From positions 1 to 5,586 of the forward strand of contig JAESUN010000195.1 in NCBI GenBank assembly GCA_016763045.1: a DNA stretch of 5,586 nt, given 5' to 3'. Position numbers and translations under genes: made by a program. The notes under the pieces were generated by a model. It was not told the DNA's origin, did not search any database, and worked only from the letters and a program-made list of their open reading frames with translations. Source of the DNA: Opitutaceae bacterium (lineage in GTDB: Bacteria > Verrucomicrobiota > Verrucomicrobiia > Opitutales > Opitutaceae). This document shows positions 1 through 5,586 of the stretch, in pieces (position 1 is the stretch's first letter; the number at the start of each line of letters is the position of its first letter).

Positions 1-84
1 AGTTTTAATGGGGAGTGTATTGAATTGACCCATTGGAAAGGGGTGACGAATGGTTTGACTGGAACTGCTTTAATGGTGCAATGA
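1..84 (+). CDS. 3' end of an unidentified upstream gene (partial)
   Basis: Frame 1 is open from the first base to a TGA at 82-84 and gives 27 residues ending ...GLTGTALMVQ. The other two plus frames hit stops within the first 30 bases, so this is the only one that could carry a gene in from the left. The segment is too short to assign a family. A short-chain dehydrogenase tail crossed my mind because of an NGECIEL stretch, but the usual DGG signature is missing. It ends 24 nt before the phosphopantetheinyl transferase start, in the same frame and strand, so if real it is probably co-transcribed with that gene. A 27-codon open frame can also occur by chance. Confidence 0.35.
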   Translation, partial: SFNGECIELTHWKGVTNGLTGTALMVQ

Positions 85-92
85 GGGATTTT

Positions 93-98
93 AAAGGA
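93..98 (+). promoter_or_regulatory. Ribosome binding site of the phosphopantetheinyl transferase
   Basis: AAAGGA lies 10 nt before the ATG at 109. A second ATG at 105, in another frame, stops after four codons. Two in-frame TGA codons at 103-108 directly precede the ATG at 109, so the start cannot lie further upstream. Confidence 0.5.
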
Positions 99-108
99 TC
101 TTTGATGA

Positions 109-852
109 ATGCTAGATGATTGCTTAAATAATTGGCCGGGGGCACCGGATGAGATTGTATTACCTAGAGGTAAGATCCACATATGGGCTGTATCTCTTGA
201 TTCAGGAGAAGAGTGCCTAGCCCAGTGTCGAGGGCTTTTATCGGAGAGTGAAATCAGTCGAGCTCAACGCTTTCATTTTGATGCGGACCAGCGTCGTTTT
301 ATTATTGCCCGAGGAACTTTACGTCAGTTACTGGGGAGGTATTTAAAGTGTGCTGCTGACACGATCGTTTTTCAAACAAACGAATATGGAAAACCTCGTC
401 TTGGAGGAAACGATGGATTGCCTCTTCATTTTAACATTTCGCATTCGGGAGAAATGGCAGTCATGGCGTTTTCCTGTGAACGGGAATTGGGTATCGATAT
501 TGAATGGATCCGTGAGGAAATTAATTGTTTGGATTTGTCAGAGCGTTTTTTTTCAAAAACAGAGGCAGTTGTTTTAAAATCACTTCCAGAGAAAGAACTG
601 TCGAAGTGCTTCTTTGAGACCTGGACACGAAAAGAAGCTTTTATAAAGGCTTTAGGAAAAGGCCTTTCTATTCCTTTGGATCAGTTTGATGTTTCTGTTG
701 GAGTAGAAGTTCCACCTGCATTACTTGAAGTTAGGGTGGATGAGGTTCATTCGAAAGAATGGTTTATCTCGAAGGTGATTCTGAATAACTCTTTTTCAGG
801 TGCTGTTGTGGCCGAAGGTGGGCCTGTCGAGATTCAGCAATTTCGGATTTAA
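109..852 (+). CDS. Sfp/Gsp-type 4'-phosphopantetheinyl transferase
   Basis: This 247-residue enzyme should transfer the phosphopantetheine arm of coenzyme A to a conserved serine of carrier proteins, converting apo to holo forms; it acts in the cytoplasm. The length fits the two-lobed Sfp class rather than the short AcpS class. Visible signatures in order are LLSESEISRAQRF (43-55) and ARGTLRQLLGRYL (67-79) in the N-terminal lobe, then YGKPRL (93-98), FNISHSG (108-114), the metal-binding GIDIE (128-132, with D130 and E132) and WTRKEAFIKALGKGL (172-186, with K175 and E176). All expected catalytic residues are present. The start is forced by tandem in-frame TGA codons just upstream. The carrier substrate cannot be read from this window: no carrier protein, polyketide or non-ribosomal peptide gene is visible, only the tail of an unidentified frame 24 nt upstream. 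It could serve secondary metabolism or, if the genome lacks AcpS, fatty-acid synthesis. Confidence 0.93.
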   Translation: MLDDCLNNWPGAPDEIVLPRGKIHIWAVSLDSGEECLAQCRGLLSESEISRAQRFHFDADQRRFIIARGTLRQLLGRYLKCAADTIVFQTNEYGKPRLGGNDGLPLHFNISHSGEMAVMAFSCERELGIDIEWIREEINCLDLSERFFSKTEAVVLKSLPEKELSKCFFETWTRKEAFIKALGKGLSIPLDQFDVSVGVEVPPALLEVRVDEVHSKEWFISKVILNNSFSGAVVAEGGPVEIQQFRI

Positions 853-871
853 AAGATCCTGCTGTAATACA

Positions 872-901
872 AAAAAACAGCCTGAATTTAAGCTGTTTTT
901 T
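872..901. terminator. Bidirectional intrinsic terminator between the transferase gene and tRNA-Tyr
   Basis: AAAAAACAGC (872-881) pairs perfectly with GCTGTTTTTT (892-901) around a 10-nt loop. The run of T at 896-901 serves plus-strand transcription leaving the transferase gene, 19 nt after its stop codon. On the minus strand, transcripts leaving tRNA-Tyr meet a U-run from the A-tract (903-911) and then the same hairpin and a second U-run. The core is only four mixed pairs extended by A:T pairs, so its strength is uncertain. Confidence 0.7.
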
Positions 902-911
902 GAAAAAAAAA

Positions 912-997
<86 letters not shown>

Positions 998-1134
998 AAT
1001 TAAATAAAGAAGGCCTAATTCAAGGTCTCTGGCTCAAAGAGCAAGGTTTTTTTCAAAAGTTCTACGATAAGCGGAGTTTAAAAAAAGATATCAAGAGGTT
1101 AAGACGAGAAATATCTCAAAGAGATTGGACTATC
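998..1134. other. Intergenic spacer between radC and tRNA-Tyr
   Basis: I see no gene here. The spacer holds two small inverted repeats built on the same 9-mer CTCAAAGAG: GCTC-AAA-GAGC at 1032-1042 and ATCTC-AAA-GAGAT at 1113-1125. The second lies just after the radC stop and could form a 5-bp hairpin in the radC transcript, but no clear U-run follows. A promoter for the tRNA would be expected here; only poor matches to -35/-10 boxes are visible. Confidence 0.5.
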
Positions 1135-1857
1135 CTATAAGAGCCCGGCTTCCTTGAAACTGTAGAAGCCTCGGTGGGATGGGTCTTCATCTCTGTTCCC
1201 TATTATGAGATGATCAATTAATTCAATGCCAATTGTCCGAGAAGCTTCTCTCAATTGACGGGTTGTTTTTATGTCGGCAGAGCTGGGTGATGGATCCCCA
1301 CTGGGGTGGTTATGGACGCAAATGATGGCGCACGCTCCTGATTTTATGGCTTCACGAAAGACTTCTCTGGGGTGAGCCAAACTGCTGCTTGCTGTTCCAG
1401 AAGAGACTTCTTTCTTTTTTAAGAGCCTATTTCGTCTGTTGAGACATAGAACCCAGAATTTTTCGATTTCTAAACCCGTTACGATAGATTGAAAATAGGA
1501 GAAGACTGATTCCGGCTGATCAAAAAGCTTAGTGGTTGTTGCATTATTCGAAAGAATTCGACGGGCGATTTCCATGACGGCTTGCAATTGAAGCGCTTTC
1601 ACTTTTCCGATCCCTTTTATTTCCTTGAAATCGTTTTCATTCCAAGAGGTGAGTTTTGCTAAGGAACCGGCTTCGTTCATTAATTTTCCTGCAATGCTTA
1701 AGACATCCATCTTTGGGGTTCCGCTACGTAAAAGCATCGCGAGAAGTTCTATGTCGCTGAGTGCTTCCGCCCCAAGACGTTCAAGGCGCTCTTGCGGTCT
1801 TTCTGAGGTAGCAATATCCCTCAGACGAATTGTTTGGTATGTATTAGAAGCCCCCAC
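1135..1857 (-). CDS. radC: RadC family protein (JAMM/MPN-fold, UPF0758)
   Basis: This 240-residue protein is close to the usual RadC length. It has an N-terminal segment with the family hallmark RLRDIATSERPQERLERLGAEALSD (from residue 11), LLAMLLRSGT (38-47) and a helix-hairpin-helix-like GIGKVKALQLQAVMEIARR (82-100). The C-terminal JAMM domain carries the metal motif HNHPSGDPSPSSAD (182-195), with H182, H184 and D195. The family was named for a supposed DNA-repair role that later work did not support, so the biochemical function remains unsettled; a metallohydrolase is the structural inference. The proposed start is GTG, immediately preceded by an in-frame TGA, so no longer form is possible. 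A weak GAG-type ribosome site lies upstream. A short insert, NRDEDPSHRG (221-230), sits before the terminal FYSFKEAGLL. The gene diverges from the ThuA gene and points towards tRNA-Tyr. Confidence 0.94.
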   Translation of the reverse strand: MGASNTYQTIRLRDIATSERPQERLERLGAEALSDIELLAMLLRSGTPKMDVLSIAGKLMNEAGSLAKLTSWNENDFKEIKGIGKVKALQLQAVMEIARRILSNNATTTKLFDQPESVFSYFQSIVTGLEIEKFWVLCLNRRNRLLKKKEVSSGTASSSLAHPREVFREAIKSGACAIICVHNHPSGDPSPSSADIKTTRQLREASRTIGIELIDHLIIGNRDEDPSHRGFYSFKEAGLL

Positions 1858-1902
1858 TCAGATCTTACTCTATGGAATTGAATGAGATTTTAAAGTTTTT
1901 TG

Positions 1903-1924
1903 TTTCCCTGTCTTTGAGGGGAAA
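1903..1924 (+). promoter_or_regulatory. Hairpin containing the ribosome binding site of the ThuA gene
   Basis: TTTCCC (1903-1908) is complementary to GGGAAA (1919-1924) with a 10-nt loop. The purine-rich GAGGGG (1916-1921) that acts as Shine-Dalgarno sequence for the ATG at 1927 lies partly in the 3' arm. Folding would therefore reduce ribosome access. The pairing is seen; any regulatory effect is inference. Confidence 0.35.
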
Positions 1925-1926
1925 GT

Positions 1927-2691
1927 ATGGTTTTTTCCATGTCAAAAATCAGAGTTGTTGTTTGGGGCGAAAATATTCATGAACAAAAGATGCCAGTGGT
2001 TGCTGAGATCTATCCTGATGGTATGCACTCCACGATAGCTGAGGGGATCCGCGAGTCGGGAACGGATGTGGAGGTTTCCATAGCTGTTTTACAGGACCCG
2101 GAACATGGGTTAACAGAAGAGCGTTTGGCTAATACGGATGTGCTTATCTGGTGGGGACATGCGGGCCATAGCTTAGTTGAGGATGTGGTGGTTGATCGTA
2201 TTCAAAAAAGAGTCTTAGAGGGGATGGGGTTGGTTGTGTTGCATAGCGGTCATTATTCCAAAATATTCAAACGACTACTCGGAACCTCTTGTTCCCTTAC
2301 CTGGAGAGAAGCGGGTGAGAAGGAACGGTTGTGGGTTTGTAATCCCGGACATCCTATTGCAGAGGGGATTGATCGTTACTTCGAATTAGAAAATGAGGAA
2401 ATGTATGGAGAGCCTTTTGGTGTTCCGACTCCCGATGAGCAGGTCTTCATTTCTTGGTTTGAGGGGGGAGAGGTTTTTAGAAGTGGTTGTTGTTGGTATC
2501 GCGGAAATGGAAAAATATTTTACTTCCGACCAGGCCATGAAACATACCCAACCTATTACGATAAGAATATTCGAAAAGTTATCTCAAATGCGGTTCGTTG
2601 GGCTTGTCCACAAGGTAAGTGGGTTGATTCGTGCCCAAATGTGAAAGAAGCTTGTGAACCGATTGTGGTAAAAGGGAAGAGCGTCCACTAA
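1927..2691 (+). CDS. ThuA-family protein (trehalose-utilisation ThuA-like domain)
   Basis: The 254-residue protein matches the ThuA-like family, whose fold resembles class I glutamine amidotransferases and which in rhizobia/agrobacteria takes part in trehalose and related disaccharide catabolism with the dehydrogenase ThuB. Recognisable stretches are IRVVVWGENIHEQ (8-20), a DVLIWWGHAGH strand and turn (71-81), GLVVLHSGHYSK (101-112), GHPIAEGI (141-148), EEMYGEPF (157-164) and FRPGHETYPTYY (200-211); the conserved histidines and glutamates of the family are present. No signal peptide is seen, so it is probably cytoplasmic. The ATG at 1927 is preferred over the internal ATG at 1939 because GAGGGG ends 5 nt before it. 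The gene is a singleton: no ThuB-type oxidoreductase, sugar transporter or regulator lies beside it, so its sugar substrate and even a trehalose role are unproven. The C-terminal tail (from about 229) has two cysteines and looks lineage-specific. Confidence 0.88.
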   Translation: MVFSMSKIRVVVWGENIHEQKMPVVAEIYPDGMHSTIAEGIRESGTDVEVSIAVLQDPEHGLTEERLANTDVLIWWGHAGHSLVEDVVVDRIQKRVLEGMGLVVLHSGHYSKIFKRLLGTSCSLTWREAGEKERLWVCNPGHPIAEGIDRYFELENEEMYGEPFGVPTPDEQVFISWFEGGEVFRSGCCWYRGNGKIFYFRPGHETYPTYYDKNIRKVISNAVRWACPQGKWVDSCPNVKEACEPIVVKGKSVH

Positions 2692-2706
2692 TTGTGGTCT
2701 TTTTTT
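2685..2706 (+). terminator. Weak intrinsic terminator of the ThuA gene
   Basis: CCAC (2685-2688) and GTGG (2694-2697) form a 4-bp stem with a 5-nt loop that includes the stop codon, followed after two bases by seven T (2700-2706). The stem is short, so efficiency is doubtful. The position at the end of the gene and the U-run favour a real terminator. Confidence 0.45.
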
Positions 2707-2727
2707 CGCTTTTGACTGAGAAAATGA

Positions 2728-2747
2728 GCTACTTTAATTAAAGTAGC
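2728..2747 (-). repeat. Perfect 20-bp palindrome over the end of the PPIase gene
   Basis: GCTACTTTAATTAAAGTAGC is its own reverse complement. It covers the last codons (Arg-Tyr-Phe-Asn), the TAA stop at 2736-2734 and six bases downstream. In the minus-strand transcript it can fold to an 8-bp stem with an AAUU loop. Downstream bases are pyrimidine-rich (TCATTTTCTC) but not a clean U-run, so it may be a weak terminator or a 3'-end stabilising hairpin of the mfd–PPIase transcript. Confidence 0.6.
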
Positions 2748-3741
2748 GGATGTATGCATTGCGTCTAAGACGCTGTAGCCAAGTCTCTTCTGCTCTGCCA
2801 GCCATTTTCGAAAGAAGATAGCGTTCGATTTGAGGGCTTACTTCTGCTATTGGTTGTAGTCCAGCACTGCGTTTTTCTTCGACCAGAATGATAAAAACAT
2901 CCTGTCCTATTTGTATAGGCTGACTAAAATGTCCTTCCTCCAGTGAAAAAGCGCTTTCTGCCAGTTCTTCTTTGAGGTCAGATCGATTGACCCAACCCAT
3001 GTCTCCACCTTTTTTTCTTGATGAATTTTGGCTGTGTTTTTCGGCTAATTTAGCGAAGTCAGTCCCGTCTTTTAGTTGCTTGAGTATATTATCAGCCGTT
3101 TGCATGAGCACACTGTCGTTTTCATCAGCCAGCTTTGCCAATTGAATAAGCCGCAGATGCACTCCATCTCCTAGATAAAAACGATCTTTATTAGCTTCAT
3201 AAAAATCAGCGATTTTTACTGGACTGACGATGTTTTCAGATTTCCTCATTTGCCCGCGCATCCAGTTGACGATGATTTCCTCTTCAACTATTTTACGGTA
3301 TTCTCGAGGGGTTTTCCCGATTGCTTGCAAGTAGGAATGAAATTTGGCTCGTTCGTTGTCAAATTGAGTGATCAATCTCTCATTAATGATGTTCTCAACA
3401 ATATAGGGAGGAATATATCGTCCTTCTTCCGAATAAAAATCCTTTATGATGAGGATTTCGTCTGCGAGGCTTTGGATGAGAGTATCTTCAACTTCCTCCA
3501 GTTTTTGGCGAAACTCTGCTTCCGATCGACTTTCTGAGCGAATTTGCGGAAGAAGGGGTTTTATTTCCCTGCGGACATCGCCAACCGTAATGACTTTTTC
3601 TTCGACAATGGCGACTATTCCATTGGAAAACCGTGCTCCAACAGGAGCTAAGTCAGCTTTTGTGGTTTCGGCACTAAAGCTCTCTAAAAAAGCAAAGGAG
3701 GAGGAAAGAATGATAAGGGAAAATGCAATTTTCGGATGCAT
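2734..3741 (-). CDS. SurA/PpiC-type peptidyl-prolyl cis-trans isomerase, exported
   Basis: This 335-residue protein begins with a hydrophobic signal sequence (about 5-22, with likely cleavage after FSA at residue 24), so it should act in the periplasm or at the outer membrane. It has a SurA N-like helical region (about 40-190; GIVAIVEEKVITVGDVRREI opens it). A single parvulin/PpiC rotamase domain follows (about 193-291) with the characteristic VHLRLIQL, DGTDFAKLAEKHSQ, GGDMGWV and AESAFSLEEGHFSQPIQIGQDVFIILVEEK blocks. A C-terminal helix ending WLQRLRRNAYI is also typical. By family it helps fold outer-membrane or secreted proteins; E. coli SurA has two parvulin domains, this one has one. It starts 4 nt after the mfd stop, and I see no good Shine-Dalgarno sequence before its ATG, so translation is probably coupled to mfd. 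It could equally be labelled PrsA/PpiC-like; which clients it serves cannot be told. Confidence 0.9.
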   Translation of the reverse strand: MHPKIAFSLIILSSSFAFLESFSAETTKADLAPVGARFSNGIVAIVEEKVITVGDVRREIKPLLPQIRSESRSEAEFRQKLEEVEDTLIQSLADEILIIKDFYSEEGRYIPPYIVENIINERLITQFDNERAKFHSYLQAIGKTPREYRKIVEEEIIVNWMRGQMRKSENIVSPVKIADFYEANKDRFYLGDGVHLRLIQLAKLADENDSVLMQTADNILKQLKDGTDFAKLAEKHSQNSSRKKGGDMGWVNRSDLKEELAESAFSLEEGHFSQPIQIGQDVFIILVEEKRSAGLQPIAEVSPQIERYLLSKMAGRAEETWLQRLRRNAYIRYFN

Positions 3742-3745
3742 AAAA

Positions 3746-5586
3746 TCAATTGGGAAGATTTCGTAAGAAGAGAACTATCTCATCTAATCTTAGGAGGGGT
3801 TTTTTTGTGGTCAAGCGGGGAAAGCGATTTCCTAACATGATATAATCGTCATTCCTTCGGTGGTTTCTCTGGCATTTAAGCCGATTCCCCTCCGTTTCTA
3901 CGATCAAAATATTCTTATGTTCCGCAAGGCAACGAATTTTTGTAATACAGAGAAGTGCTTTCACTTGTTTGGGAAGAGGGCCAAATCTGTCAGTCAACTC
4001 TGAGGTTAATTGTTTGATTTCAGAGACGGAGGCAGACATCGCCAGTTTTCGATAGAAATCGATTCGGAGCCTCGTTTCTTTGATATAATGAGTCGGAATA
4101 CGAGCCTCGAGAGGAGGGCAGGTATTTTTGTCTAATTCTTCGTTCTTTAAGATAGTATAGCCTGTTTGGTAACCTTGAGAAGGGGCGCTCTTTCTCTCTC
4201 CTTGATAAATGAAATCGAGCTTTACGGAGGCGCGAATTGTTTCAGCGCTAGCTTCTCCTTTCAGTCTGGCGACGCTTTGTCGGATTAATTGACAATAAAG
4301 TTCGAAGCCTACTCCCACAATATGGCCGCTCTGTTGAGCTCCGAGGAGGTTTCCGGCTCCTCTCAACTCAAGGTCTCTCATCGCGATGCGAAAACCCGCT
4401 CCCAGTTGATTGTGCTGGCGAATGGCATGCAGACGTTTGCGGGCAACATCGAGCAGTCGAGTATGGCGATGAAGCAGAAGGTACGCATAGGCTTGATGTT
4501 TGAACCGTCCCACCCGACCTCTCAATTGATAGAGTTGGGATAATCCGAATCTATCGGCGCTTTCAATAATGATTGTATTGCAATTAGGTAGATCGATCCC
4601 CGATTCAATGATCGTTGTACAGACAAGGACTTGATAGCGGTTGTCTATGAATTCGAGCATGATTTGTTCGAGTTCCTTTTCCTTCATTTGCCCGCGTCCG
4701 ACTGCAATGCTTGCTCCGGGAAGAAGCTTTCTCAGGCGAGTCGCAACAGTATCAATTGTTTGAACGCGGTTATGGACATAAAAGACCTGTCCGCCACGGC
4801 GGAGTTCTTTTTGAATAACTTCTGTTACGAGTGCGTCATCGTAGTTCTTTACGATTGTTTTAATTGGCCGTCGCGAGGCTGGAGGTGTTTCGATGACACT
4901 GAGATTTCTGGCTCCTGTCAGGGCCATATAGAGAGTTCTCGGAATGGGCGTGGCACTCATTGAAAGGATATCAACGCCAGTTAATTGCTCTTTGAAAGTT
5001 TCTTTGTGTTTGACGCCAAAGCGTTGTTCTTCGTCGAGATAACCAGTCCTAGATTTGGGAAAATGACGTCTTTTTGAATCAAACGGTGAGTACCGATGAG
5101 AATGTCGACTTTTTTTGCGGCGAGAGCCTGAAGGATCTTTTTTTGCTCTTTTCGGGAACGAAACCGACTAACAACTTCCACCACAATAGGGAAAGCACCC
5201 AGCCTCTCCCGAAAAGTATTGAAGTGTTGTTGAGCGAGAACTGTGGTTGGAACAAGTAGGGCGACCTGTTTGCCTCCCATGACGGCTTTGAATGCTGCCC
5301 GTAGAGCGACTTCTGTTTTTCCGAATCCTACATCTCCGCAGATGAGTCGATCCATCGGAGTGACGGCTTCCATGTCTTTTTTTGTATCATTGATGGCCGT
5401 TAATTGATCAGGTGTTTCTCGGAAGGGGAAAGAGGCTTCAAATTCTTTTTGCCACTGGGAATCTAAGGGAAAAGCAAAGCCTGGAGTAAGATCTCGCCGG
5501 GCTTGTAGTTCTAGTAGCTTTGCGGCGTAATCAAGAGTAGCCCTTTCAGCGGCTTGTCTCGTTTTCTCCCATCTGCCACTTCCTAT
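3746..5586 (-). CDS. mfd: Transcription-repair coupling factor Mfd, C-terminal part (5' end outside window; apparent frameshift)
   Basis: Mfd is a cytoplasmic ATP-dependent DNA translocase that removes RNA polymerase stalled at lesions and recruits UvrA. The frame is open to the window edge and begins ...[24 protein letters not shown]. The first 183 codons (5586-5038) include ETPDQLTAI, the Walker A motif GDVGFGKTE (5337-5311), [11 protein letters not shown] and [13 protein letters not shown]. After GLVI the frame must change: [12 protein letters not shown] (from 5035) continues one base out of phase. The next 429 codons (to 3749) carry [34 protein letters not shown], the [15 protein letters not shown] region and the C-terminal D7 domain. 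About 612 of roughly 1,100-1,200 expected residues are visible. Apart from the single missing base both parts look fully conserved, so either the base loss is a sequencing or assembly error or the gene was disrupted very recently. The PPIase gene follows after 4 nt in the same operon. Confidence 0.93.
5036..5037 (-). other. Frameshift position in mfd before the DEEQ motif
   Basis: On the minus strand the codons GTT ATC (5043-5038) are followed by TC (5037-5036) and then GAC GAA GAA CAA (5035-5024). Mfd normally has one residue between the LVI-type strand and DEEQ, so one base is missing. Without it the original frame reads 22 unrelated codons (STKNNALAS...) and ends at TAA (4983-4981). No X-XXY-YYZ slippery heptamer precedes the site, which argues against programmed -1 frameshifting. 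Confidence 0.85.

Noticed and set aside
861..896. Attenuator switch in which GCTGT at 861-865 competes with GCTGT at 892-896 for ACAGC at 877-881
   Set aside because: The alternative pairing exists, but it lies after the stop codon and no plus-strand gene follows for about 1 kb, so there is nothing to regulate in that direction.
1020..1052. Plus-strand terminator at GCTC-AAA-GAGC followed by AAGG and a T-run
   Set aside because: The stem is only 4 bp, the T-run is offset by four bases, and no plus-strand gene ends just before it.
1625..1885. Plus-strand open frame antisense to radC
   Set aside because: It is a shadow of the well-conserved radC coding strand and has no ribosome site or recognisable domain.
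3250..3766. Plus-strand open frames antisense to the PPIase gene
   Set aside because: The opposite strand has a complete signal peptide and parvulin domain; these antisense translations show no family features.
5030..5045. Programmed -1 frameshift producing full-length Mfd
   Set aside because: A -1 shift would give a sensible VILDEEQ junction, but there is no slippery heptamer and no obvious downstream stimulator, and mfd is not known to me to use recoding. Error or mutation is simpler.
4981..5373. A separate 130-residue ATPase-like gene upstream of a separate 404-residue helicase gene
   Set aside because: The two are consecutive pieces of one Mfd protein. The frame of the first continues upstream to the window edge, and the second continues upstream of its first ATG to DEEQ, meeting at the frameshift.

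Overview
This looks like an ordinary bacterial chromosomal segment with moderate-to-low GC (by eye, mid-40s percent). It holds five recognisable protein genes, one tRNA and the tail of a sixth reading frame. The phylum is not settled by the sequence. The RadC C-terminus (DPSHRGFYSFKEAGLL) and the mfd–PPIase pair remind me of PVC-group bacteria such as Verrucomicrobia, but that is an impression only. A SurA-like periplasmic folding factor with a signal peptide supports a Gram-negative (diderm) cell.

Left part (1–901, plus strand). An open frame entering from outside ends at 84. It is followed by a complete Sfp/Gsp-type 4'-phosphopantetheinyl transferase (109–852), the enzyme that activates acyl, peptidyl or aryl carrier proteins. 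A symmetric A-tract/hairpin/T-tract (872–901) follows and can end transcription from both sides.

Middle part (912–2706). A tRNA-Tyr(GUA) with an encoded CCA lies on the minus strand and runs into the same terminator. Upstream of it on the same strand is radC (JAMM-fold protein, 1135–1857). Divergent from radC is a ThuA-family gene (1927–2691), whose ribosome-binding site lies inside a small hairpin and which ends in a weak terminator.

Right part (2728–5586, minus strand). This appears to be one transcription unit: mfd (transcription-repair coupling factor, running off the right edge) followed after 4 nt by a SurA/PpiC-type peptidyl-prolyl isomerase. The last codons of the isomerase form a perfect 20-bp palindrome. 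Within this window the mfd frame is broken by an apparent single-base loss exactly before the DEEQ (Walker B) motif. Both halves are otherwise well conserved and together give about 612 C-terminal residues of Mfd.

I found no mobile element, CRISPR array, phage gene or convincing novel system. The most informative oddity is the mfd frameshift. The rest are small RNA-structure or context observations.
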